A DNA stretch of 41,525 bases from Syntrophobacteraceae bacterium (GCA_017881795.1 JADGQM010000003.1:1-41525), one strand, 5' to 3'; numbered from the stretch's first letter, positions 8,704 to 16,747 are shown. Numbers and translations are program-made. The notes: generated from the letters alone by a model not told the origin.

Positions 8704-9147
8704 TCATGGCGATGGGGTCTTTGATGAGCTTTTCAGTGGTTCTGTAACCATTCCGATCTGATCGATTCCGGCCTCGCGTATCACCCCCATCACTTGCACG
8801 ACAAAGCCATAAGGGATCTTCTCGTCAGCCCGCAAGAAAACACCCTGACGGCGGTTCTGATTCTGGTAGATCGATAACAACTTGGATCCGAGCGCGTCCA
8901 GGTCAACGGGATATTCATTGATGAAAATTTTTCGATCCTGGTTGACAGTCACCATCAAGCGCTCTTCCTCCGTGGGGATTGCCGGCGCCGAAGCTTGAGG
9001 AAGGTTCACATCAATTCCTTGCGTCATCATCGGAGCAGTTACCATAAAGATAATCAACAATACAAGCATGACGTCTACAAACGGAGTCACATTGATCTCC
9101 GAGACCATCTTCCCATTTTGATTTCTTCCGCCTGCTTGCATCCCCAT
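8704..9147 (-). CDS. tolR: Biopolymer transport protein TolR (ExbD family)
   Basis: This 147-residue protein has the family signature SEINVTPFVDVMLVLLIIFM, with the membrane helix carrying the proton-path aspartate (VDVM), followed by a periplasmic domain. It works with TolQ as the proton-driven motor that energises TolA. It lies between tolQ and tolA. The spacer to tolQ carries a 7-bp tandem repeat. Confidence 0.95.
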   Translation of the reverse strand: MGMQAGGRNQNGKMVSEINVTPFVDVMLVLLIIFMVTAPMMTQGIDVNLPQASAPAIPTEEERLMVTVNQDRKIFINEYPVDLDALGSKLLSIYQNQNRRQGVFLRADEKIPYGFVVQVMGVIREAGIDQIGMVTEPLKSSSKTPSP

Positions 9148-9162
9148 CGACGATCTCCAACA

Positions 9163-9210
9163 TTGGCTCTTGGCGTTTGGCTCTTGGCTCTTGGTTCTTG
9201 GCGTTTGGCC
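9163..9210. repeat. 7-bp tandem repeat (TTGGCTC-type) in the tolQ-tolR spacer
   Basis: Seven consecutive heptamers begin with TTGG: TTGGCTC, TTGGCGT, TTGGCTC, TTGGCTC, TTGGTTC, TTGGCGT and a final partial TTGGCC. The array fills most of the 77-bp gap between tolQ and tolR. It has no coding role and no terminator-like shape. Confidence 0.88.
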
Positions 9211-9224
9211 TATGAAGAGCTCTC

Positions 9225-10040
9225 CTAATCCTGCATCGCCACCCGTGGTGGTTCCACCGGGAATTCATCTTGCCGGCCCCGACGCATCAGATCGCGCTTG
9301 AGCATATTCAGAAAATCCGCAGAGAAGTGGCTCATTTCATTTTCAATCATGCGGATTTGGTTAGCAAAATGGTTATAGGCGACGACCGCCGGGATCGCCG
9401 CGGCCAAACCCATCGCGGTGGCCACCAGGGCTTCGGAAATGCCGGGAGCCACTACGGCCAGGTTGGCCGCTCCCTTGAGGCCAATATCCTGGAAGCTTGT
9501 CATGATACCCCAGACCGTCCCAAAGAGGCCGATAAAGGGAGCCGTGCTACCCGTGGTGGCAAGAAGCGGCAAAAAGCGCTCAAACCGCTGGCGCTCGGCC
9601 ATCATTCCACCCTGTATGGCACGGTCCACATTTTCGAGCAGCACTTCGGGATTCACCTTCAGTTCCTGAATGTTCTTAGTCTCTAAAGATTTGCTGAGGC
9701 GATTCAGTTCCAGATAACCCACTCGGAAGAGTTGCGCCAAATGACTTTCTTCCAGGACCTGGCTATCCCGGTACAAGGCGGCGTAGTTCTTGCGCTGTCG
9801 AAAGAGATCAATGAACTGAACGGATTCCTTCTTCGCTCTTCTGAGCAGCCGTGCTTTCAGCAGAATCACAAACCAGCAGGCGAGTGACAGGACGAGTAAC
9901 ACCGCCAGTACGAATTTTACCATGGGGCCGGCGTGCCCAACCATCTCCCAGATCCCGTTTCCGCCCCGCTGATAGGGGGCGTTCACGGGTTCAGAAGCCG
10001 CATAAGCAAATGCCGTAAGGAACGAAATATTGCATGTCAT
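9225..10040 (-). CDS. tolQ: Tol-Pal motor protein TolQ (MotA/TolQ/ExbB family)
   Basis: This 271-residue inner-membrane protein has three membrane segments. The first is MVKFVLAVLLVLSLACWFVI (about residues 38-60). The second and third lie around residues 165-225, with the signature GSTAPFIGLFGTVWGIM followed by ALVATAMGLAAAIPAVVAYN. These hallmark residues line the proton channel formed with TolR. The N-terminus (about 30 residues before the first helix) is longer than in E. coli TolQ, so an internal start is possible; the upstream ribosome site is weak. It begins the tol block, 12 bp after the cobB stop. Confidence 0.94.
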   Translation of the reverse strand: MTCNISFLTAFAYAASEPVNAPYQRGGNGIWEMVGHAGPMVKFVLAVLLVLSLACWFVILLKARLLRRAKKESVQFIDLFRQRKNYAALYRDSQVLEESHLAQLFRVGYLELNRLSKSLETKNIQELKVNPEVLLENVDRAIQGGMMAERQRFERFLPLLATTGSTAPFIGLFGTVWGIMTSFQDIGLKGAANLAVVAPGISEALVATAMGLAAAIPAVVAYNHFANQIRMIENEMSHFSADFLNMLKRDLMRRGRQDEFPVEPPRVAMQD

Positions 10041-10052
10041 CTTTTCGAATCC

Positions 10053-10799
10053 CTAAGAATTATAACTCTCATCTAATGCTGCCAGGATGCCGGGCAAGGC
10101 GATGCCCGCAGGCTCGGCAATGCGGAAGTCCGTCAGGTGATGGGATAGTTCTGATGCCTTGGGATTGATTTCAAGCAGGAACGCACCATTTTGCTTCGCA
10201 AGCCGTGGAATCTGCGATGCCGGGGCAACTGAAGCTGAAGTCCCGACAATCAGCATGAAGTCGCACTTGCCCGCCGCCGCCATGGCCTGGTGATAGGCAT
10301 CACCAGAGATCGGCTCACCAAAGAACACCAAATCAGGTCGTAGCGCGGTGCCGCAAGGGCACCGTGGGGGCAGACTCGCCAACGAAACGCTCTCGCGAGG
10401 GAACCTCTGGCCGCACGAATCACACCGCAGCGTCCGGTTGTTCCCATGAAATTCGACCACTTTCGTGGTTCCGGCACGTTGATGCAGGCTGTCCACATTC
10501 TGGGTAATGACGAGCCTGAGTATACCCCGCTTTTCGAGCTCGGCCAGGGTCCGATGGGCAGGATTGGGATCGGCGCTCGCAAGGACTTGGTCGAGTTCCG
10601 CCAGCATCTTCCATACCTTTGCCGGATTGGCTCGAAAAGACTCGATGGTGCCAAATTCACTCGGATCATATTTCGACCACAGCCCTCCGGCACTCCGAAA
10701 ATCAGGGACGCCACTCTCAACCGAGATTCCCGCTCCGGTCAAAGCAACCGCATAACTACTTCGAGAAATTCGCTCGGCCATCCGTCGGTAATCATCCAT
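10053..10799 (-). CDS. cobB: NAD-dependent protein deacylase, sirtuin CobB/Sir2 type
   Basis: Sirtuins remove acetyl (and other acyl) groups from protein lysines using NAD. All core motifs are present in 248 residues: GAGISVESGVPDFRS (NAD pocket), TQNVDSLH, the catalytic histidine in VEFHGN, the Cys4 zinc site (CDSC and CPCG), VFFGEP, and LIVGTSASVAPAS. The start has GGTGAGAG upstream. The gene is just 12 bp from tolQ and probably shares its transcript. In other bacteria CobB reactivates acetylated acetyl-CoA synthetase. The acsA/acuB/acuC cluster is about 4 kb away in this window, so that substrate is plausible here (inference). Confidence 0.95.
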   Translation of the reverse strand: MDDYRRMAERISRSSYAVALTGAGISVESGVPDFRSAGGLWSKYDPSEFGTIESFRANPAKVWKMLAELDQVLASADPNPAHRTLAELEKRGILRLVITQNVDSLHQRAGTTKVVEFHGNNRTLRCDSCGQRFPRESVSLASLPPRCPCGTALRPDLVFFGEPISGDAYHQAMAAAGKCDFMLIVGTSASVAPASQIPRLAKQNGAFLLEINPKASELSHHLTDFRIAEPAGIALPGILAALDESYNS

Positions 10800-10918
10800 C
10801 TCTCACCAAAAAATATTGAATTTTTAATGCGTTATGGAGTCGGTATCGTAAATCTCCCAACCGGACTTGTCAAGCACTTCGTTTTTTCCGGTCCGGGCTT
10901 GATCCTGACTGCAAAGCG

Positions 10919-12019
10919 TCACCTGATAATCTTGAGCACCTGGCCGAGGCGGACTTTATCTCCCTTGAGACCATTCCACTCCTGCAAACTCGAAGTGCTG
11001 ACTCCGTAATTCGCAGCAATCCCGCTCAGAGTCTCCCCTTTTCCAACTTTATGCAAGACGGCATTGGGCTGTTTGCCGGCTTTGAAAGCTTCGAAGCGGT
11101 TGCTGAATTCCTTGCCTTTTTCCCCAGGTACCTTAAGCGTATGGGAGCCCTCCGGCAGGATATCCGAAACCAATGCAGGATTCAGGATTTTAAAATCCCG
11201 ATAGGTGATCCCAGCCAACTCGGCCAACGTTTGAACCGGAAGGGCACAAGGCGCCACAACATTAACCCGCTCGGCGACAACGCCAGGATAACCGGCTCCC
11301 TCGGGAAGAAAATAGCCGTATTTTTCGGGATGACTCAGAACCTCTTTGATCGCCAGAATTCTGAATACGTAGCGTTCCGTCTCTGCCGGCAGTTTGAGTA
11401 AATAATAACTGCTCACCTTTTGCCTCTTCATTTCGTCCTGAACGCGCTTTTCTCCACAATTATAGCCGGCGACGGCAAGGGTCCAGTTCTGGAATAATTC
11501 GCGCAGATCCCGCAAGTAGCAAAAAGCGCTTTGGGTGGACATTTCAAAGTCTCGCCGCTGGTCTACCCCTTCCGACTGCGCCAGGCCGTAGTTGGCGCCG
11601 GTGCTGCGCATGAACTGCCAGGGACCAACGGCGCCTGCGGGAGAAGCCGCCGAAACCTGGAGATCACTTTCTGCTACAGCGACGTACTTGAGATCATTCG
11701 GCAGACCATTGCGCGTCATCTCCTTCTCCAGCCAGGGGAAATAGCGCTGCATACGCTTCAGCCACAGGTAAACCTGGGCATGGCTGTAGACCACGATCGT
11801 AAACTCCCGATCCAGTCTCTCTCTCACGTCCGGGACCTCCAGCGGAACCGGTTCCCCGCAGAACTCAAGTTGTTCCGGAGGAGCAAAGTAGGGCACGACA
11901 TATGGGATCGTCGGTGTTGGCCCGGGACTTTGGCCCCAGATAGCTTCGCCGAGATAGCCGGCACCCAATAACAAGGTTACCCCTACGACGATGATCAGAC
12001 GTCTGTCCCTGGAAGTCAT
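10919..12019 (-). CDS. Membrane-bound lytic murein transglycosylase, MltD-like (SLT + LysM)
   Basis: This cell-wall enzyme cleaves peptidoglycan glycan strands with 1,6-anhydro ring formation. The N-terminal hydrophobic segment (LIIVVGVTLLLGAGYLGEA) is a membrane anchor or uncleaved signal with no lipobox. The SLT goose-lysozyme fold spans about residues 90-230 with the catalytic glutamate in VAVAESDLQVSAASPAGA, then GPWQFMRSTGANYGL and AVAGYNCGE. One LysM (HKVGKGETLSGIAANYGVS) lies at the C-terminus, preceded by a LysM-like stretch. It is a close paralogue of the gene at 22330; the two share CGEPVPLEV and HAQVYLWLKRM near the N-terminus. It lies upstream of cobB on the same strand. Confidence 0.92.
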   Translation of the reverse strand: MTSRDRRLIIVVGVTLLLGAGYLGEAIWGQSPGPTPTIPYVVPYFAPPEQLEFCGEPVPLEVPDVRERLDREFTIVVYSHAQVYLWLKRMQRYFPWLEKEMTRNGLPNDLKYVAVAESDLQVSAASPAGAVGPWQFMRSTGANYGLAQSEGVDQRRDFEMSTQSAFCYLRDLRELFQNWTLAVAGYNCGEKRVQDEMKRQKVSSYYLLKLPAETERYVFRILAIKEVLSHPEKYGYFLPEGAGYPGVVAERVNVVAPCALPVQTLAELAGITYRDFKILNPALVSDILPEGSHTLKVPGEKGKEFSNRFEAFKAGKQPNAVLHKVGKGETLSGIAANYGVSTSSLQEWNGLKGDKVRLGQVLKIIR

Positions 12020-12126
12020 TCTTTTTCCCTTTCTTTGCTTTGGCCTTCATGCCTCTGGCCAGCACCTCTTCGTAAGTATCCAGGCACCGTTTGAAGCAAA
12101 CCTATTCTCTGCAGCGACAATTGCTT

Positions 12127-12154
12127 TTGAAAATCTCTGTCGAACAACTATAAT
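12127..12154 (+). promoter_or_regulatory. Candidate sigma-70 promoter reading toward the CoA-transferase/GNAT gene
   Basis: TTGAAA (12127-12132), a 16-bp spacer and a perfect TATAAT (12149-12154) face right. The next plausible gene on that strand starts at 12511, giving a leader of roughly 350 nt that includes the CCACGAAG hairpin. The gap 12020-12510 contains no other credible gene. Confidence 0.6.
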
Positions 12155-12247
12155 GAAATCGGGGCCGAGCAGAGACGCCATTTCTTATCGTATTTGGAGG
12201 CACATTCCTATGGTAAGGAGATGCCCAAAGATAAACTTCTTCTCTTG

Positions 12248-12314
12248 CCACGAAGAGCACGAAGAAAACGAAGGACACGAAGTGATTTCTTCGTGCTCTT
12301 CGTGTCCTTCGTGG
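12248..12314. repeat. CCACGAAG-family palindromic repeat, copy 1
   Basis: This hairpin-forming element begins CCACGAAG and ends CTTCGTGG, with arms built from repeated 9-bp units (variants of CACGAAGAG). The arms match imperfectly. Related copies lie at 14458 and 29900. Translation of such units creates spurious His/Glu-rich ORFs (the 11991-12335 track entry). Confidence 0.9.
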
Positions 12315-12510
12315 TTTCAAATACGGTCAACATGAGAGCAAGTTATTCTTGGACAGACCCTAAGTTGGAAGAATTCTCCACCAACCACGCTTCTGCACCA
12401 TCCATTTGTATCCCTTGGTGCACCCCGAAGGCAACGCAGACGTTAACGGTTTTTTTGAGGCGGCGACTTTACCCTCCAAACATGAGCCTTTGCAGAAGGA
12501 AGAGCTTCCC

Positions 12511-14412
12511 ATGATTACCAGTTACTGGGCGGACGATTACGTCAAGAAGCGACGCTCTGCCAAACAGGCGATTGAGGCCATCAAGCCCGGTCAAAGGATT
12601 TTTATAGGAACTGGGTGTGGCGAGCCGCAGCATCTGATACAGGAACTGGCTTCTCAGGCAACCAACTTCACCGACATTGAGGTCGTCCGGCTCTTGAGCC
12701 TCGAAACGGCGCCGCTCACCCTGATTGCCAGTGAAACTTCCCAGAACAGCTTTACGATCAGGTCCTTCTATTCGGGATCAACCATTTCTGAGCCTCTTGC
12801 CAGGAACCGCCGCTTTTTTACCCCGGTTAACCTCTCCGCTGTGCCGCATCTCTTTCACAGCAGGCAGATTCCCATTCACGTGGCACTCATCCAGGTTTCT
12901 CCATCAGACGATTTCGGGTGGATGAGCCTCGGGATCTCTGTGGATATTACCATGGCGGCAGCATTCTCGGCAGATCTGGTCGTCGCTCAGGTGAATCCAA
13001 AGATGCCCAGAGTTCTGGGCCGCAGTTTCATCCATGTCAATGATGTGGACATCATTGTTGAGCATGAAGAAGAACTGCTGACCATCGAAGCTCACGCTAT
13101 CTTTGAGTCAGCCCGGTTGATTGCCAGACATATCACCAAACTCATTGATGACGGTTCCACGCTCCATCTGGGTTTGGGAGCAACGGCTGGGGCGATATTG
13201 CACGCGCTTTCCGACAAGAACGACCTCGGTGTGCATTCAAGGTTCATCACTGACGGGATGATGCAACTTGTGGCCAAAGGAGTAATAACCAATCGTAAGA
13301 AAGGCTTAAATGAGGGGAAGTGCGTGGCGAGCAGCGCCATCGGCACGACTAATCTTTATGAGTTTCTGCACGACAATCCGAGCATCGAATTCCACCCTTC
13401 GGATTACGTGAATAACCCCACCGTTATTGCCAGCCACAATAAAATGATCTCCATTCACGTTGCCACGATCATGGACTTAACCGGCCAGGTCGCTGCCGAC
13501 GCTCGGCCGCAGAACCATTTTTCGGGGGTGACCGGAATGCTTGACTTTGTGAGGGGCGCAACTCGATCCCCTCAAGGAAAATCCATTATCTTGCTTCCGT
13601 CCACGTCGCGGGATGGCAAGACCAGCAGGATTATGCCAACGCTCGACAGCACTGCTGTGGTCATCCCTCGAAGCGACGTGTACTATGTCGTGAGTGAATT
13701 TGGAGCAGTCAATCTCTTTGGCAAAAGTCTTCAGGAACGGGCCGTGGCCATGATCAGTCTCGCCCATCCTGATTTTAGGGACGAGCTTTTCTTTAATGCC
13801 AAGAAACTGGGCCTGATCGGCGCCGAGCGCAGTCTCAAGGAGTCCATCCACGCGGTCTATCCTCTCAAATACGAAGAGATCATAAAAGTCAGCGGGCAGG
13901 AGGTCACGATCCGGCCGGCAAAGTCGGTGGATGAGCGCCGGATCCAGGAACACTTCTATAACCTCGATGCCGACGACATTGTCTCAAGGTTCTTCCACCG
14001 CAAGACCAGCTTCATTCGGAACGATGTCGTATCCATGTATCAAATCGATTATGTGCATGAGATGACCATCGTGGCGGTGGTCGGCGAATTCGGTTTTGGC
14101 AAGATCATCGCTTTGGGAGGGTATGCTCTCGATCCATCCACGAATATCGCAGAGGTCGCTTTCTCGGTCTCAAGAGAATGGCAAGGCAAAGGTTTATCTA
14201 AGATCATTTTAAAAAAACTAACAGAAGCCGCCCGCGACAGTGGGATTGCCGGCTTTACCGCCTACACCTCCATGCAAAACCGAGGCATGGCTAAGCTTTT
14301 TAACAGCTTGCCCTATAAAATTCAGACCATCTTCGAAGATGGCATATTGACGATGACCTGCCGGTTTGATGATCCCGATGCTCAGCCAACAGCACCAGCC
14401 GTCAAAGACTAA
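12511..14412 (+). CDS. Acetyl-CoA hydrolase/CoA-transferase-like protein fused to a C-terminal GNAT acetyltransferase
   Basis: This is a 633-residue two-domain protein. The start is the ATG at 12511; the longer ORF-track frame only adds non-conserved sequence. Residues about 1-440 match the 4-hydroxybutyrate/acetyl-CoA CoA-transferase fold (LHLGLGATAGAILHAL, DLGVHSRFITDG, DYVNNPTVIASHNKMISIH, SEFGAVNLFGKS). Where characterised class I CoA-transferases carry the catalytic glutamate (HTE in LGxHTExxSDG), this protein has R244 (HSRF), so the transferase activity may be lost. Residues about 465-600 form a GNAT domain with the acetyl-CoA loop EWQGKGLS (Q558-G561). It faces acuB, acuC and acsA, suggesting a protein acetyltransferase of the AcuA/Pat class acting on Acs. 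The domain calls are firm; the function is inferred. Confidence 0.9.
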   Translation: MITSYWADDYVKKRRSAKQAIEAIKPGQRIFIGTGCGEPQHLIQELASQATNFTDIEVVRLLSLETAPLTLIASETSQNSFTIRSFYSGSTISEPLARNRRFFTPVNLSAVPHLFHSRQIPIHVALIQVSPSDDFGWMSLGISVDITMAAAFSADLVVAQVNPKMPRVLGRSFIHVNDVDIIVEHEEELLTIEAHAIFESARLIARHITKLIDDGSTLHLGLGATAGAILHALSDKNDLGVHSRFITDGMMQLVAKGVITNRKKGLNEGKCVASSAIGTTNLYEFLHDNPSIEFHPSDYVNNPTVIASHNKMISIHVATIMDLTGQVAADARPQNHFSGVTGMLDFVRGATRSPQGKSIILLPSTSRDGKTSRIMPTLDSTAVVIPRSDVYYVVSEFGAVNLFGKSLQERAVAMISLAHPDFRDELFFNAKKLGLIGAERSLKESIHAVYPLKYEEIIKVSGQEVTIRPAKSVDERRIQEHFYNLDADDIVSRFFHRKTSFIRNDVVSMYQIDYVHEMTIVAVVGEFGFGKIIALGGYALDPSTNIAEVAFSVSREWQGKGLSKIILKKLTEAARDSGIAGFTAYTSMQNRGMAKLFNSLPYKIQTIFEDGILTMTCRFDDPDAQPTAPAVKD

Positions 14413-14457
14413 GGGCCGTCTGGAAATAACTTGCTCTCATTTTGATCTTATTTCAAA

Positions 14458-14524
14458 CCACGAAGGGCACGAAGATCTCGAAGGGACCACTTCGCGTCCT
14501 TCGAGATCTTCGTGCCCTTCGTGG
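14458..14524. repeat. CCACGAAG-family palindrome, copy 2, perfect 27-bp stem between convergent genes
   Basis: Arms 14458-14484 and 14498-14524 are perfect 27-bp reverse complements around a 13-base loop. The element lies between the convergent stops of the CoA-transferase/GNAT gene and acuB. It could slow transcription in both directions, but it lacks a T-tract, so it is not a typical intrinsic terminator. Confidence 0.92.
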
Positions 14525-14552
14525 TGAAAGGTGATGAGCTGAGCCCGGGCGC

Positions 14553-15245
14553 TCACCCAGAGCTCTCTCCCGATTTCTTCGGCAACTGGTCCAGGCTCCA
14601 TTGCATGGGATTGAGTAAGGTAAACCCGAGACCTTCAAGCTTCGCTTTGACGCGGGCTACATTGCCGGTGAGCAGGTAGGGGAAAACGGCGCGCTTGCCC
14701 TCTTCCCAATAACGCGCAACGAGGATCGAGCCAAAGGGTATGCGCTCCTCGGTGATCGCATCGACAATCCTTTTCATCTGCCCGACCTTGTCATCGGCCA
14801 GAATGCACAGCAAGGTTCCCGGTTCTTCAATTCCCAACACGTTAATGAAGGCCCGCATGAGGTCGCGGACTGAGATGATGCCGATGAGTCTATGCTGCTG
14901 GTCGAGCACGGGAAAGGCTCCCACCTTTGTTCTTTGCATCAGTAACAGGGCATCCTCAAGGGTATTCATGGGAGAAATGGCCACCACATTCCTGGTCATA
15001 ATATCCTTCACTTTGATCTGGGCAATCCGCTCTGTTTCCTTCGCCACGGCCTCTTCACTCGATAGAACTGAAGGCATGGCACTGCGAATATCCCGATCCG
15101 TGACGATCCCGACCAGTCTGCGGTCCTGTTCAGTAACCGGAAGATGGCGGATATGGTGCTGGCGCATTAACGCCGACGCCTCGGCAATGTTGGTCTCGGG
15201 GTCGATGGTGAGAACATCCCTCGTCATGGATTTGTCAATGAACAT
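14553..15245 (-). CDS. acuB: AcuB-like protein: two CBS domains plus a C-terminal ACT-like domain
   Basis: This 230-residue cytoplasmic regulator has a CBS pair (about residues 1-135: KSMTRDVLTIDPETNIAEA, HIRHLPVTEQDRRLVGIVTD, then VKDIMTRNVVAISPMNTLED and VGAFPVLDQQHRLIGIISV). An ACT-like domain follows (about 140-215: TLLCILADDKVGQMKRIVDA). CBS pairs usually bind adenine nucleotides. The start has AAAGGAGG five bases upstream. It lies 33 bp after acuC on the same strand. In Bacillus, acuB sits with acuA (acetyltransferase) and acuC (deacetylase) beside acsA; here the same set reappears with a different acetyltransferase. AcuB's own biochemical role is poorly known. Confidence 0.9.
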   Translation of the reverse strand: MFIDKSMTRDVLTIDPETNIAEASALMRQHHIRHLPVTEQDRRLVGIVTDRDIRSAMPSVLSSEEAVAKETERIAQIKVKDIMTRNVVAISPMNTLEDALLLMQRTKVGAFPVLDQQHRLIGIISVRDLMRAFINVLGIEEPGTLLCILADDKVGQMKRIVDAITEERIPFGSILVARYWEEGKRAVFPYLLTGNVARVKAKLEGLGFTLLNPMQWSLDQLPKKSGESSG

Positions 15246-15278
15246 CTGGCCCTCCTTTGGTCCAGTGGGGTGAGATTT

Positions 15279-16244
15279 TCACTTACCAAGCAGGATTTCC
15301 ACGTGGTTTTTGATCAACTCGGGTAAGCGTTTCAATGAATAGCCACCTTCGAGTATCGAGATCAAGCGGCCGTTGGCATGCTCATCGGCAAGTTCGACCA
15401 GGCTTTGCATGATCCAGGAGTAGCCCTCGGTGGACAGATTGATGCTTGACATATCATCGTCCGCGTGAGCGTCAAAACCGGCCGAAAGCAATATCACTTC
15501 GGGTTTGAAGGAAGCAAATGCCGGGACCAAGTCCCTTGGCAACAGCTCCTGGTAGGCTTCATCCCCCTGTCCGGGAAGCACCGGGGAATTGAGCGTGAAA
15601 CCATACCCCTCGTCGATGCCTCGCTCGAACTCACGGCCCGTGCCAGGGAAAGAGAAGGATGGGTGTTCATGGATGGAATAGTAGAACACCGTGGGGTCAC
15701 CGATAAAAACCTGCTGCGTTCCATTGCCGTGATGCGCGTCAAAGTCAACAATGCCGACGCGCTGAATTCCCCACTGCTCTTGCAGGTATTTTGCCGCAAT
15801 CGCCACGTTGTTGAAATAACAGAAACCCAGGGCGCGGTTTGCTTCGGCGTGATGCCCCGGGGGTCTCACTGCACAGAAAGCATTGTCGAGCTGACCCTCC
15901 ATGAGGAGATCGATGGTTTTGAGGATGCCTCCGACCGCCAGGAGCGCAATGTCATAACTGTCTTTGCAGATCTGATTGTCAGGATGGTCAAATTCGCCGA
16001 GTTCAAGCATGCAGGCCTCTTCGAAACGAAAGATGTGCCTGGGAGAATGGACCCGTTCAATCCATTTCAACCGCGCTGGGGTCGCTTGAATCAAGGTGAG
16101 TTGAGCCAGTAGTCCGGCTTCCTCCAGAGCGCGGTAGGCGAACGTAAGCCGGTCAGAATGCTCGGGATGTCCCGGGCTTGTGCAGTGGTTAGAAAACCGT
16201 TCGTCATACAAAAAACCTGTTCTTCGCATTAGCTGGTTCCTCAT
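15279..16244 (-). CDS. acuC: AcuC-like zinc-dependent deacetylase (histone deacetylase family)
   Basis: This 321-residue protein is a class II-type HDAC-fold enzyme. The catalytic and zinc-binding motifs are intact: VRPPGHHAEANRALGFCYFN (His dyad), VDFDAHHGNGTQ (zinc Asp and His), LLSAGFDAHADD (zinc Asp) and ILEGGYSL (active-site Tyr). In Bacillus subtilis AcuC deacetylates and so reactivates acetyl-CoA synthetase. It forms a likely operon with acuB and follows acsA after a repeat-rich gap. Two starts are possible: the ATG at 16244 (AAGAG upstream) or the ATG at 16229 (AGGA eight bases upstream); the conserved part begins after both. Polyamine or acetoin substrates are alternatives. Confidence 0.9.
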   Translation of the reverse strand: MRNQLMRRTGFLYDERFSNHCTSPGHPEHSDRLTFAYRALEEAGLLAQLTLIQATPARLKWIERVHSPRHIFRFEEACMLELGEFDHPDNQICKDSYDIALLAVGGILKTIDLLMEGQLDNAFCAVRPPGHHAEANRALGFCYFNNVAIAAKYLQEQWGIQRVGIVDFDAHHGNGTQQVFIGDPTVFYYSIHEHPSFSFPGTGREFERGIDEGYGFTLNSPVLPGQGDEAYQELLPRDLVPAFASFKPEVILLSAGFDAHADDDMSSINLSTEGYSWIMQSLVELADEHANGRLISILEGGYSLKRLPELIKNHVEILLGK

Positions 16245-16385
16245 TCTAAACTCTTAATACAAACGCTCCCTGGTAAGAGTAACTTGAAACGAAAGCTGTT
16301 TCCATGTCTGCTTCGTCTGCAGGCAATAGCCAAGTGCTTGTCTGCTCGTTTGCTCGACATCTCCAGCGTGAACGATAACTTAATT

Positions 16386-16553
16386 GAATATCGAACAAGG
16401 AACCGCAGAATGTCGAAGGACAGAACAATTTTTATCTTGAAGAGCGGTTGCTTGGTTTTTCAGGTCGAGTAATCGGGCAGCAGAATCCTTATCGCCCGGC
16501 AAGACAAGAGAAGACTTCGTAATTCGAAATTCCTTGTTCAGTATTCGATGTTC
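16386..16553. repeat. Large imperfect inverted repeat (CGAACAAGGAA family)
   Basis: The left arm (16386-16418, containing ATCGAACAAGGAA) and right arm (16515-16553, whose complement contains TGAACAAGGAATTTCG) are related in inverted orientation around about 95 bp. It lies in the 503-bp gap between acuC and acsA (16245-16747), which holds no credible gene; the 100-codon minus ORF at 16380-16682 is made of this repeat. Confidence 0.7.
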
Positions 16554-16603
16554 CTCTTTTTCGTTAAACGGGGGACCAGTTAGCTTGATGCATAGGCGCA
16601 TTC

Positions 16604-16720
16604 CCCCAATGCCGGTGAATTGAGAATCAGTAAAGTTCGTAGGAGCCGCTTCAGCGGCAAGGAAAAGCACTGAAGCGCTCACTACGAACAGACTCAGCGG
16701 CTATTTCACCGACATTGGGG
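16604..16720. repeat. REP doublet (GTAG-type) inside an outer inverted repeat
   Basis: Two REP-like hairpins face each other. On plus, GTAG (16639) leads GCCGC-TTCA-GCGGC (16645-16658). On minus, GTAG (16685-16682) leads AGCGC-TTCA-GTGCT (16679-16666). Each has a GTAG head, a 5-bp stem and a TTCA loop, the form of REPs mobilised by RAYT transposases. They are nested in outer arms CCCCAATGCCGGTGAA (16604-16619) and its complement with one mismatch (16705-16720). No RAYT gene is in the window. Confidence 0.8.
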
Positions 16721-16747
16721 TATTCTCCCTCGGTTGTAGTTAGCGGT

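Noticed and set aside
11991-12335. Plus ORF with a His/Glu-rich motif (CHEEHEENEGHE)
   Set aside because: The motif is a translation of the CCACGAAG palindrome; the remainder is antisense to the transglycosylase.
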